This document shows, piece after piece, positions 1-9,778 of a DNA stretch of 64,000 bases. This DNA comes from Chlorobaculum limnaeum (GTDB lineage Bacteria > Bacteroidota > Chlorobiia > Chlorobiales > Chlorobiaceae), in NCBI RefSeq assembly GCF_001747405.1, contig NZ_CP017305.1, positions 204,001-268,000 of the forward strand. Reading direction: 5' to 3'. Position numbers and translations under genes: made by a program. Position 1 is the stretch's first letter, and the number at the start of each line of letters is the position of its first letter. A model generated the notes under the pieces. The model was not told the DNA's origin. It made no database searches and was given only the letters and a program-made list of their open reading frames with translations.

Positions 1-1
1 C

Positions 2-454
2 ACTATCATCGTCAAACGGTTGCGCAACCGGATGGTCGATCAGAAGATGAACGGGTTCCGCACCATGCAGGGGAACCGCATCGTATACCCGCGTCAATCG
101 GTCAGGGCGGGGTTGCGCCTGCTACAGAATGGCGGCACGCTGGCTATACTCGGCGACCAGTCTGACCCGGACGAGGCGAATTTCGGCGAGTTTCTCGGGC
201 GGCGGGCCACCATATTGCACGGCGCGGCTTTTTTTGCGCTCCGGGCGAAAGTGCCGCTCTTCATGCCCATCTGCACGAGCAACGGCGACGGGCGTTACAC
301 CATCACCGTCAGCCAGATCGACACCTCCGGCCTCACCTTCAACAAGGCGGATATCGCCACGCTCGCCGCCCGCTACACCAGCGCCATTGAAGCACAGATC
401 CTCCGTCGCCCCGAAGAGTGGTTCTGGCTGCACGATCGCTGGAAGCGAAGCTGA
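2..454 (+). CDS. Lipid A biosynthesis acyltransferase (LpxL/HtrB family), 3' part
   Basis: The reading frame is open from the first bases of the window, so the 5' half of the gene lies outside it. The visible 150 or so residues are the C-terminal part of a lysophospholipid/lipid A acyltransferase: an internal GDQS segment, then FLGRRATILHGAA, and the family-typical end RRPEEWFWLHDRWK. Enzymes of this family add secondary acyl chains to lipid A at the inner face of the cytoplasmic membrane. The catalytic HX4D motif should be upstream of the window. The TTG at 20 is internal and should not be taken as a start. The gene is GC-rich, unlike the AT-rich DNA after it, so it probably marks the conserved edge of the polysaccharide island. 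Confidence 0.85.
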   Translation, partial: TIIVKRLRNRMVDQKMNGFRTMQGNRIVYPRQSVRAGLRLLQNGGTLAILGDQSDPDEANFGEFLGRRATILHGAAFFALRAKVPLFMPICTSNGDGRYTITVSQIDTSGLTFNKADIATLAARYTSAIEAQILRRPEEWFWLHDRWKRS

Positions 455-1809
455 AGGGGGCTTCGGGTTATCCGGTAAAGGTTCACTCAAAAGACTGAAC
501 CCGCTCTTCAAGAGGCCACTCAGGCTCTTCGGTCGGATGCCCAATTCCTGTCTAACGTCATGACGTCGCATCCAACGTATTCGATATTGCCAGCCAGAAT
601 AAAACATGTACGCGATTTGGCAACGCCAACTGGACGCATGCGTACATTCGTCTTGAATATGCCGATCCACATGCGCTCATCCTCAGATAAAACCATAAAA
701 AATTATGGGTTATACACAATTGACAAACCGCTGTACTGATAAAAGAGCTTCCCGAGTATTGAGACGTGAACTTTCCGGTTGAACATAGTTTTTTTGATTT
801 CAACGGTAACCGTCATTCATGGTATTTGAAAAGAGGTATCTCCATATTGAATTATAAGGTTATGGATGTTTTTGCATAGGACTTCAAGGTCTTGTTTATA
901 ACGAAGTCAATGCACACTTTATCGCCTCTGGAGCCAGAATATGCGCGAGTTGGATAAATAGTGTTTGGGCAAAAAATCGCTCCGGTAACAAAATATCACC
1001 ACATAGCCGCTGAAATTGATTTGGGTAAAATCTCTTTTTTGCTCAAGATTCTCGAGACAGCCTGAAAAAGATTGCCTTTTTCATAAGATTAAAGAGTAGG
1101 GTACTCTAAGAGTAGTTTTGTTGGTTTGATGTATTTATATTATCGGTATTACTTGAGTTGCGCGCTATATATATTGTGTATATTTATGTTATTATTTAGT
1201 CATAACATTGTGCCTTGAGAATTAATTTATTGTGCATTATTACTTTGATGTTGTATATTATGGTAATATTTTGTCAGGAGATTTAGGAGCAGTTATTGCT
1301 TTGTATACCTATTATCTATATATTGATGAGGGGCTAAATTAAGCGACACCTTGAGCAGGTGAGTGTTCATTGAATCGATCTGGTTTAGATGATTTTGGTC
1401 TGTCTGATGAACTTTTAATACCGGTAATTCTTATGTCTCGGAACAGCCAGCTTGTCTTGTTAACTGTCAAAATTCTGATTGAATGTCAGAAGGAATTCAC
1501 TTCTGACGAGATCGAGAATTCAGTCAATAGTAGAGTGTAATACATGTATATGATCAATTTATATAATCAGTATACAGGTGCCTGTTCTGGTTAATAAAAG
1601 GCATGGTAAGTATCGGCAATACTGTTTTGGTTTGCTATGGTTAAACTTTATATGGTTAAGTAAAGTATTTTATTAATAGGGTTATATCATGACAGCAGTA
1701 TTGATATCTTTTATAAGTACTCTGTTTCTATTCGTCAATATAATGTACAAGATATGAGGCAGGCGGTTTGTTTGGTGATCAACTTCAGGAAAAGTGAAAT
1801 AGTCAGTAA
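455..1809. other. Long AT-rich region without a recognisable gene
   Basis: About 1.35 kb between the acyltransferase and the O-antigen ABC transporter. Composition drops from GC-rich to strongly AT-rich at about 560-650. Short ORFs here (for example 558-803 and 1682-1888 on the minus strand) show no family motif and no convincing start. A small inverted repeat, ggttca/tgaacc, lies at 480-501 without a T tract, and a more regular one at 1485-1507 is listed separately. The region probably carries the promoter for the downstream cassette, but I could not place one with confidence. Confidence 0.6.
1485..1507. repeat. Perfect 8-bp inverted repeat around an EcoRI-like core
   Basis: gtcagaag (1485-1492) and cttctgac (1500-1507) are exact reverse complements separated by 7 bases (gaattca). 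No T tract follows, so this is not a standard terminator. It lies 300 bp upstream of the O-antigen transporter genes in otherwise featureless DNA and could be an operator or an RNA hairpin. Function is unknown. Confidence 0.4.
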
Positions 1810-2556
1810 ATGAAGCTTTTTCAGAATAGCGTTTATTTAGCTTGGGCCGATACCAAGGCTCGTTACAAAAAGAGTGTTCTTGGGCCATTCTGGCCAGTAC
1901 TTACTAATCTGATAGGTGTACTTGGTCTTAGTGTAGTTTGGGCTAATCTGCTTAATGAAAACATGACTACTTTTGTTCCTTCTCTGACTTTAGGGCTGAT
2001 AGCATGGCAATTGATATCAGGAACTTTGATCGACGGTCCGATAACTTTTTATCGTCAGGCGGGGATGATAAAAAATGTAGCAATTCCTGCATGGTTTTTC
2101 GTGTTACGACTTTTGGCGCGTCATACCATCAATATGTTACATAATGTTGTGATTGTTATTGGTGTGATGTTCTTTTTTAAAGTAGCAGTTACATGGAATA
2201 CGTTATTGATCATTCCGGGACTCGTTTTGGTACTCATGAACCTTTTCTGGATCATGTTTTTACTTGGAATGCTCGGAGCGCGATTTCGTGATATTGAACA
2301 CCTTGTTAACAGCGCAGTACCTATGCTCTTTTTTGTAAGCCCGGTTGTATATCGAATCAATCGACTACCTGAAAATTTCAATATAGTCTGGTTCAATCCA
2401 TTGAGTTATTTCATTGAGGTTGTCAGGGCTCCAGTACTTGGCCAGATTCCGGGACACAATGCATACATTATTATGATAGCGCTGTTTATATCAGGATCGT
2501 TAATGACCTGGGCATATTATAAAACTTATGGTAAACGTCTTGCTTTCTGGGTTTGA
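1810..2556 (+). CDS. O-antigen/polysaccharide ABC transporter permease (Wzm-like)
   Basis: This 248-residue membrane protein has the ABC-2 permease pattern: an N-terminal amphipathic segment with YKKSVLGPFWP just before the first membrane span, then about six hydrophobic segments, with LLGMLGARFRDIEHL between two of them. That is typical of Wzm/RfbA-type permeases that move polyprenyl-diphosphate-linked glycan across the inner membrane. The gene is followed after 18 bp by its ATPase, so the two form one exporter. It opens an AT-rich same-strand cassette. The family is clear, while the exact cargo is inferred from the sugar genes downstream. Confidence 0.88.
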   Translation: MKLFQNSVYLAWADTKARYKKSVLGPFWPVLTNLIGVLGLSVVWANLLNENMTTFVPSLTLGLIAWQLISGTLIDGPITFYRQAGMIKNVAIPAWFFVLRLLARHTINMLHNVVIVIGVMFFFKVAVTWNTLLIIPGLVLVLMNLFWIMFLLGMLGARFRDIEHLVNSAVPMLFFVSPVVYRINRLPENFNIVWFNPLSYFIEVVRAPVLGQIPGHNAYIIMIALFISGSLMTWAYYKTYGKRLAFWV

Positions 2557-2574
2557 ATAATTATATGCAGGTTT

Positions 2575-3294
2575 ATGGCAAATATTACTTTCGATAACGT
2601 AACCATACGTTACCCTGTTTACGATAGCCATGGTTTGTCTTTGAGAAGTCAGCTCATGAGAGTGGCAACTGGTGGAAGCATAGAAAAAAATGCAAGAAGC
2701 ACGCTGGTTACTGCATTAAATGATGTGAACTTTATTCTCAAGGATGGCGATGCAGTGGGACTCATAGGTCATAATGGTTCCGGCAAAAGCACCTTGTTAC
2801 GTACCATGGCCGGTATTTATCCTCCCGATAAAGGTCAGGTAACTCGTGAGGGTAAAACAGCGACCGTATTCGAGATAGGTGCCGGGCTGGATTATGAGCT
2901 TTCTGGCTACGACAACATTATTCATCTGGGTTTGATGATGGGATTGAGATATAAGGAAGCAAAAGCCTTGACCCCGGATATTGAAGAGTTTACAGAGTTG
3001 GGTAACTTTTTGCAACTGCCGATTCGTACCTACTCATCTGGAATGACAATGCGACTAATGTTTGCTGTTGCCACTGCTGTAACGCCCGAGATTTTGCTTA
3101 TTGACGAAATGTTTTCTGTTGGTGATGCAGGTTTCCAGGAAAAAAGCTTGGCTCGTATAAAAAAAATGATTGGGTCGGCCAAGATTTTCGTTTTTGCTTC
3201 TCACGATCATCATTTACTTAAAGCCTATTGTAACAGGATATTCCGTTTAGAACATGGTATTCTTCAGGAAATACAATATGAGGCTTTTGTTTGA
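2575..3294 (+). CDS. Polysaccharide ABC transporter ATP-binding protein (Wzt-like, short form)
   Basis: The 239-residue ATPase has Walker A GHNGSGKST (65-73), an ABC signature YSSGM (153-157), Walker B ILLIDE (173-178) and an H-loop region ASHDHH. It pairs with the permease just upstream to export a lipid-linked O-polysaccharide. Well-studied O8/O9-type Wzt proteins carry an extra C-terminal carbohydrate-binding domain of about 180 residues that recognises a capped chain end. This protein stops right after the nucleotide-binding domain, so export here should not depend on such terminal recognition. That last point is an inference from length. Confidence 0.88.
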   Translation: MANITFDNVTIRYPVYDSHGLSLRSQLMRVATGGSIEKNARSTLVTALNDVNFILKDGDAVGLIGHNGSGKSTLLRTMAGIYPPDKGQVTREGKTATVFEIGAGLDYELSGYDNIIHLGLMMGLRYKEAKALTPDIEEFTELGNFLQLPIRTYSSGMTMRLMFAVATAVTPEILLIDEMFSVGDAGFQEKSLARIKKMIGSAKIFVFASHDHHLLKAYCNRIFRLEHGILQEIQYEAFV

Positions 3295-3360
3295 TGGTTT
3301 TTATAAGAATATTTTGATAATGGTTAATATGTGGTATTGATTTAATTTGGAGATGACGAA

Positions 3361-4515
3361 GTGAAGGAATCAGTATTATATGATTCTCGGGTTAATGGCG
3401 ACGATATATTGATAAGTTATATTGTGCCATTATATAATACAGAGCGGTATGTGCTCGAAGCAATCGACTCATTGGCTTGTGGAGCAGGCAGAGATATTGA
3501 GATAATTGTTGTTGATGATGGTAGTACAGATAATAGCGCGAATGTTGTGTCGGAATGGATGCATAATGCTTTATTGCCGTGTATGCTTATAAAGCAATCC
3601 AATAGAGGTCCTTCTGCGGCAAGAATGCTTGGGTTGTCATACGCTCGAGGAGAATATATAGGTTTTTGTGATAGTGATGATTTTGTTGATGTTGCATCAT
3701 TTAAAAAAGCAATATCCATTGCTAAAAATTATCAATGCGATGTCATTTTATTGCGTTCGGTAGTGTTTGATAGTGTTACGGGGGAGTCTTATGATTTTTA
3801 TGATACGCATTGGTGGGATTATATATTGCAGGAAAAAGCATTTGCCGTGGTAACGGCAATTTCGGCTCCGGCAGTATTTCGTTTGGAGCCGAATGCTAAT
3901 ACACGTTTGTTGAAAAGATCATTTATAGAAAAAGAAAATTTGTCGTTTCCGTTGGGTTTGGATTTTTTTGAGGATTTTACTTTTCATGTCGCAGAACTGG
4001 CTGCTGCTAAAATATTTATGTATGATAAGACTGGATATTATTACAGGGTCAATCGAGCCGGGAAGCTAACTGAACAAAAAAGTACCAAGCGTTTTGATAT
4101 GTTGAAAAGTGTCGATTTGGCTTTTAAAGAAGCATCGTCAAGAAATGTCAATATGTCAGGTTGGGCTTATATTATTTGTATTGCTTGTCGTGTAATGTAT
4201 TGGTGTGGTCAAAATACTCTTGTTAAGGATAGGAGACGTTTTTTTGAATTGTCAACTGAATTGATTCAGAAGAATGTCAGTAAAGAGTTATTCTGTGTTT
4301 GCATGGAAACATTTATTGATGAACAAGAAAAAGTGCTGTTATCAGCACTTAAAGTTGGAGCTGTAAATTTCCTTGTGACGCATGCTTCTGCCGGTAGGAT
4401 TCGTGCAGTTGATACATTTCGATTGCTGTTGAGTAAGGATTATGGCAAGGAAGCGAGACGTGTCGTTATCAAGATGTTTTTTTCAAAAGTTAAGTCATCG
4501 TTATATAATAAGTGA
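3361..4515 (+). CDS. Glycosyltransferase family 2
   Basis: A GT-A fold glycosyltransferase of 384 residues. The nucleotide-sugar binding start is ISYIVPLYNTERYV (18-31), followed by IIVVDDGSTDNS (48-59) and the metal-binding GFCDSDD (101-107). Start is GTG at 3361 with a good ribosome site (ggag, about 8 bases upstream). The stop codon overlaps the GTG of the next gene by 4 bases (GTGA), so the two are probably translationally coupled. It should add a sugar to the growing O-unit on the cytoplasmic side. Donor and acceptor cannot be told from the sequence. Confidence 0.85.
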   Translation: MKESVLYDSRVNGDDILISYIVPLYNTERYVLEAIDSLACGAGRDIEIIVVDDGSTDNSANVVSEWMHNALLPCMLIKQSNRGPSAARMLGLSYARGEYIGFCDSDDFVDVASFKKAISIAKNYQCDVILLRSVVFDSVTGESYDFYDTHWWDYILQEKAFAVVTAISAPAVFRLEPNANTRLLKRSFIEKENLSFPLGLDFFEDFTFHVAELAAAKIFMYDKTGYYYRVNRAGKLTEQKSTKRFDMLKSVDLAFKEASSRNVNMSGWAYIICIACRVMYWCGQNTLVKDRRRFFELSTELIQKNVSKELFCVCMETFIDEQEKVLLSALKVGAVNFLVTHASAGRIRAVDTFRLLLSKDYGKEARRVVIKMFFSKVKSSLYNK

Positions 4516-6071
4516 TAGGCGATATGTTAAGATCTCAAGAAATAAAAAGATTTGCGGCCAGATTGCAGAGTGGTGCACTCGGGAGATATTATGAGGAGGA
4601 TGTAGCAAGATGCAGAATAAATTTTTATGGGTTGAAGATATGGCCTGATAATATAGAATATCCTGTTGTGTTTATTGGCGTTAGGTCAGGCCTTGAAATA
4701 ATCCGATTGTTGTATGATTATGATCCTTTGAAGATTGTTGTTGTTGAGGGTAATGAAAAAATTATTAAAGAATTGATTTCAGTTCTCCAAGGTTGTGAAA
4801 GATTAAATTGGTCAGAGAGAGTTTTTTTTTGCCGATCTATGTCAAAGCTTGAGGAGTATATTGTCGGTGACGTTATAGGTATGATTCGTGTTGATGTAGA
4901 AAAGTTTTATTGGTCTGATTTGTTGAAGATATTAAATACATATACTATTAATTATATTTGTGGTGAGTTTGATCCCGTTGACGTTGATCCAATGGAAGTA
5001 TATAGAACGTCGAGAGATAAGACGAAAAGATTTCATTGGCGAGTATTAGGGATGACGATGCCATTGGTTGAACGTGATAAAAAATGTATGTATGAAGTGT
5101 CTGTTGTCATTCCTTCATATAAGGTTCTTCCATGGATAGATCGTTGTATGAGTTCATTGGTTGATCAAACTATAGAATCAATAGAGATTATTGCTGTCGA
5201 TGATGGTTCTCCAGATGATACCGGCAAGCGATTGGATGAATGGGCTTCACTATATCCGCAAAAGGTTAGAGTTATTCATAAAAAAAATGGTGGTTGTGCT
5301 TCGGCAAGAAACTGTGGTTTATATGAGGCTCGTGGAGAATATGTGGCTTTTGTTGATGCTGATGATTGGGTTGACAAAAGAATGTTTTCAGAGCTGTATC
5401 GTTCAGCAATTATGAACGGTACAGATGTCGCTGAGTGTGGATATACGGAATATTTTGAAAATACTGGAAAAGTAAAGAATTATCCATCGACATCCATGAG
5501 TGTCGATAAAAGTGAAGTTGGTGGACTGGTAAATGATCCACGTTTACATCTTGTAGTAAAACCAACGATATGGAGAAGGATATATAGAAAAGATTTTTTA
5601 ACCAGTAATTCAATATGTTTTCCTGAGGATATACGGCGTTTTGATGATCTGCCTTTTCAGTTTGAAGTGCTGTCAAGAGTGCCAAAGATGTCACAGATTC
5701 CTGAGTGTTATTATTTTTATAGACAGGAGCGCGAAGGACAGGATGTTATGGTTAGAGATAATAGACTATTTGTTCATTTTAAAATATTTGACTGGTTACA
5801 TGAACGGGTCGGCGTATGGTGTGATACTAAGATTAATAGGTATATGCTGCTATGTAAGATTAATACTCACAGATGGGCACTGTCGAAAATAGAAAAAAAA
5901 TATCTGTTTGCATATTTGAGAGCAGCCATTAATGACATTGTTCATTATCATGGTTCTATTGATAGAATAGAACTGTTTGGTAAGATTTTGAAAAAAGGAG
6001 GGCCGTTTATTCTTGCTGGCATAATACTGATATCGTTGTTTGGGCCTGGAAAGATACCTGATGATAATTAG
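4512..6071 (+). CDS. Two-domain protein: methyltransferase-like N-terminus fused to GT2 glycosyltransferase
   Basis: The C-terminal two thirds are a GT2 enzyme: VSVVIPSYKVLPWIDRC at about 196-212, IIAVDDGSPDD at about 226, and AFVDADDWVD at about 279. The first 190 residues are different: they contain a Rossmann-like stretch (YPVVFIGVRSG, then IVVVEGNEKI) and a segment IRVDVEKFYW that resemble the nucleotide-binding core of FkbM-type methyltransferases, but the glycine motif is weak. It may be a degenerate domain used for binding. The start is either GTG 4512, overlapping the previous stop, or ATG 4524. It is AT-rich like its neighbours. The GT2 call is firm and the N-terminal assignment is tentative. 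Confidence 0.78.
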   Translation: MIGDMLRSQEIKRFAARLQSGALGRYYEEDVARCRINFYGLKIWPDNIEYPVVFIGVRSGLEIIRLLYDYDPLKIVVVEGNEKIIKELISVLQGCERLNWSERVFFCRSMSKLEEYIVGDVIGMIRVDVEKFYWSDLLKILNTYTINYICGEFDPVDVDPMEVYRTSRDKTKRFHWRVLGMTMPLVERDKKCMYEVSVVIPSYKVLPWIDRCMSSLVDQTIESIEIIAVDDGSPDDTGKRLDEWASLYPQKVRVIHKKNGGCASARNCGLYEARGEYVAFVDADDWVDKRMFSELYRSAIMNGTDVAECGYTEYFENTGKVKNYPSTSMSVDKSEVGGLVNDPRLHLVVKPTIWRRIYRKDFLTSNSICFPEDIRRFDDLPFQFEVLSRVPKMSQIPECYYFYRQEREGQDVMVRDNRLFVHFKIFDWLHERVGVWCDTKINRYMLLCKINTHRWALSKIEKKYLFAYLRAAINDIVHYHGSIDRIELFGKILKKGGPFILAGIILISLFGPGKIPDDN

Positions 6072-6117
6072 TTGTACATTAGTCATTTAGAGCATTATAA
6101 AGATTTATTGATTTTAG

Positions 6118-7299
<1,182 letters not shown>

Positions 7300-7318
7300 A
7301 TGAGTAAAAAGAAATTCA

Positions 7319-8263
7319 ATGAAGCTATATGCAGTAATAGTGACATACAATCGGCTTGAACGATTGAAAAGAACACTGGAAGCTACTCTTGGAGAGAATC
7401 CAGCGGGAGTTCTTGTTGTAAATAATGCTTCAACTGATGGTACAACAGAATGGCTTTCGAATGTAGAAGATAAACATATAAAAATACTTAACTTGCCGGA
7501 AAACAAGGGTGGTGCAGGAGGTTTTCACGCAGGTTTCAAATGGATAGTCGAAAATACCGATGCTGAATGGCTGGTATGTTATGACGATGATGCGTATCCA
7601 CAAGATGGCGCATATACTGCTTTTAAGAAATTGCCTTTATCCAATCAGATTGGCGGTGTTGCTGCTGCCGTATATCTGCCGGATGGTCAGATCGCAGAAA
7701 TGAATCGTCCAAGTATAAATCCCTTCACAAATATAAAGACAATAGTAAAAGCTGCTATAGGCGGCAGAATGGGATTTCATATATCTGATGATTGGTATCG
7801 TTTAAAAGTCAATAAAAAAATTGACCAATCATCATTTGTTGGGCTATTTCTTCGTGTTTCACTTGTCAGAGATGTATGGGGGTATCCGGATGAAAACCTG
7901 TTTATATATGCTGATGATATGATTTATACCAATCAAGTGTCTCATAGTGGTTATGATATTCTGTTTGCGCCCACGGTAGAATTTGTTCATGACTGTATTA
8001 CTCTTATTCAGCAAAAAGCTGTTTACAATCCGTTGTGGAAAGCATTTTATACCTATCGCAATGGTTTGAAGCTATACCGTTTAATGGCGGGTCATCTTTT
8101 CTGGTTAGTTGTTTTACCAAAAATATTTGTATGGATACTAAATACACGTCACTATAAAAATAAAAAAGTATACTTGAGGCTATCAATTATAGCAATATTT
8201 GATGGGTTATTTGAAAAATATGATAGGCCACATATAGAAGTTATTAAAATTAGTGAATGTTGA
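7319..8263 (+). CDS. GT2 glycosyltransferase, probable galactofuranosyltransferase/rhamnosyltransferase
   Basis: The 314-residue protein starts with AVIVTYNRLERLKRTL (5-20), followed by VVNNASTDGT and a YDDDAYP metal-binding site near residue 90. The order NNASTDGT ... GGAGGFHAG ... DDDA is characteristic of the GlfT1/rhamnosyltransferase branch of GT2. It begins 19 bp after glf, which supports UDP-Galf as donor. A C-terminal hydrophobic patch near LFWLVVLPKIFVW may anchor it to the membrane. The substrate is inferred from context and the family call is direct. Confidence 0.83.
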   Translation: MKLYAVIVTYNRLERLKRTLEATLGENPAGVLVVNNASTDGTTEWLSNVEDKHIKILNLPENKGGAGGFHAGFKWIVENTDAEWLVCYDDDAYPQDGAYTAFKKLPLSNQIGGVAAAVYLPDGQIAEMNRPSINPFTNIKTIVKAAIGGRMGFHISDDWYRLKVNKKIDQSSFVGLFLRVSLVRDVWGYPDENLFIYADDMIYTNQVSHSGYDILFAPTVEFVHDCITLIQQKAVYNPLWKAFYTYRNGLKLYRLMAGHLFWLVVLPKIFVWILNTRHYKNKKVYLRLSIIAIFDGLFEKYDRPHIEVIKISEC

Positions 8264-8362
8264 ATAATATGTAAAGGTGTATTATTTTTTTAAAATACAG
8301 TGAATAGCATTAGTAGTTATCCGTATTGTATTTTTCTTGTGTGAAAATATATAATTTAGATT

Positions 8363-8485
8363 ATGATGATGGAGGTTAAGCAATATCGCTCTTTATTTGT
8401 CTTCGTAAAGCGTATGCTGGATGTTTCGCTTCCGTTGATAGTATTGTATTTTTTTAGCGCTGTGGTATGGCGTGCCATGGGCTGA
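8363..8485 (+). other. Out-of-frame 5' segment of the sugar transferase gene
   Basis: A 40-codon frame begins with three consecutive ATGs at 8363-8371, just after a ggatt/ggag-type purine run nearby. It encodes a basic stretch and a hydrophobic helix (VSLPLIVLYFFSAVVW), then meets TGA at 8483. The helix followed by GVPWADRYTLLG in the next frame is what one expects at the start of a WbaP/WcaJ-type enzyme. The two frames can be joined at about 8468-8472 by one extra base or two missing G residues. I read this as the original N-terminus, separated by a frameshift. Sequencing error is the main alternative. Confidence 0.65.
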
Positions 8486-9761
8486 TCGCTATACACTTCT
8501 TGGTTTTATAGGAGGCGTGCTTTTTGTTACCTATAACCAGTATTTAGAAGTATATGATAAATGGCGTGCGCGTTCTTTATTTGGGAGCATTCAACTTGTT
8601 ATTAGATCATGGGGATCTACAGTTATTTCTTTGATTATTCTTGGTTTTGTTTTAAAACGGTCAGCTGATTTTTCTCGATTTGTAATAGCGGCATGGTCTA
8701 TCTCTCTTCCGCTTTTTGTTATGGTTCAGAGACTTGTTGTGAGGGTGATGTTAAGATATGCTTTCAAGCAAGGTTTGAGTATGAAGAATGTCAGCATAGT
8801 TGGAGCAGGTAAAGTTGGCCAATATCTCATCAATCTTTTCAATAATACTCCTTCACTTGGGCACCAAATCTCCGGTTTGTATGATGACGATACGGCGTTG
8901 ATTGGAGAAACGATCGAAGGTGTTCCTGTTATTGGGGATTTAGAGCAGGCTTGCATTGATGCTCAACAAGGAAAATGTGATGAAATGTATCTATGTTTAC
9001 CATTGGGAGATGAGAAGCATATCATGATGATGCTCGATCAATTGTCGCAGAGTACTGTGGTTGTAAAGTATGTCCCGGACCTCTTTGCTTTTGATTTATT
9101 GCATTCAAAATGGATGAGTATTAAAGGGCTGCCAGTCATAAGCGTTTATGATACGCCCATGAGTTCGATAGTTGCAAGAGTATTGAAAAGAGCTGAAGAT
9201 GTAGTTGTTGCAAGTATCATTTTGATGATTATATGGCCGATTATGATTATGATAGCAATTGGCATAAAGGTTACTTCACCGGGTCCAGTATTTTATAAGC
9301 AGACACGTATTGGCTGGAATAAATTGCCATTTACAATATTGAAATTTAGATCTATGCCAGTTGGTGTTGAAAATAATGGTGTCAATTGGGGTAATGCAAA
9401 CAAAAAAACGGAAACAAAATTTGGACGTTTCATCAGGGCCACAAGTCTTGATGAGTTACCACAGTTCATAAATGTATTGATAGGTAATATGTCGATTGTT
9501 GGGCCTCGTCCAGAACGCGATCTGTTTATTGAAAAGATCAGTCAGGAGGTGCCTCGTTATATGCAAAGGCATATGGTCAAATCAGGGATTACTGGTTGGG
9601 CGCAAATTAATGGTTTGCGAGGGGACACATGTTTGAAAAAGAGAATAGAATATGACCTCTATTATATAAGCAACTGGGCGCTTTCGCTCGACATGAAAAT
9701 CATTTTTATGAGTATTTTTAAAGGGTGGTTAAATGAGGGATTTTCTAAAAATGCAATATAA
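8472..9761 (+). CDS. Undecaprenyl-phosphate sugar phosphotransferase (WbaP/WcaJ family), 5' frame disrupted
   Basis: A polyisoprenyl-phosphate hexose-1-phosphate transferase that would start O-unit synthesis at the inner membrane. The N-terminal half has membrane spans and a Rossmann-like CoA-binding-type domain (VSIVGAGKVGQYLI). The C-terminal catalytic domain has a membrane helix (about 240-265), then SPGPVFYKQTRIGWN, ILKFRSM, DELPQFINVL, MSIVGPRPE and the end GITGWAQINGLRG. In this frame the only start is GTG 8472, with a TAG at 8439, which leaves out the first membrane helix; that helix lies in another frame at 8363-8485. The catalytic part is intact, so a shortened protein might still work. 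Confidence 0.85.
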   Translation: MPWADRYTLLGFIGGVLFVTYNQYLEVYDKWRARSLFGSIQLVIRSWGSTVISLIILGFVLKRSADFSRFVIAAWSISLPLFVMVQRLVVRVMLRYAFKQGLSMKNVSIVGAGKVGQYLINLFNNTPSLGHQISGLYDDDTALIGETIEGVPVIGDLEQACIDAQQGKCDEMYLCLPLGDEKHIMMMLDQLSQSTVVVKYVPDLFAFDLLHSKWMSIKGLPVISVYDTPMSSIVARVLKRAEDVVVASIILMIIWPIMIMIAIGIKVTSPGPVFYKQTRIGWNKLPFTILKFRSMPVGVENNGVNWGNANKKTETKFGRFIRATSLDELPQFINVLIGNMSIVGPRPERDLFIEKISQEVPRYMQRHMVKSGITGWAQINGLRGDTCLKKRIEYDLYYISNWALSLDMKIIFMSIFKGWLNEGFSKNAI

Positions 9762-9778
9762 TAAACATCCAAAAGTAG

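Noticed and set aside
558-803. Minus-strand ORF in the AT-rich gap
   Set aside because: No motif, no ribosome site and no codon bias like the neighbours.
1682-1888. Minus-strand ORF overlapping the start of the transporter permease
   Set aside because: Opposite to a clear gene and without any recognisable motif.
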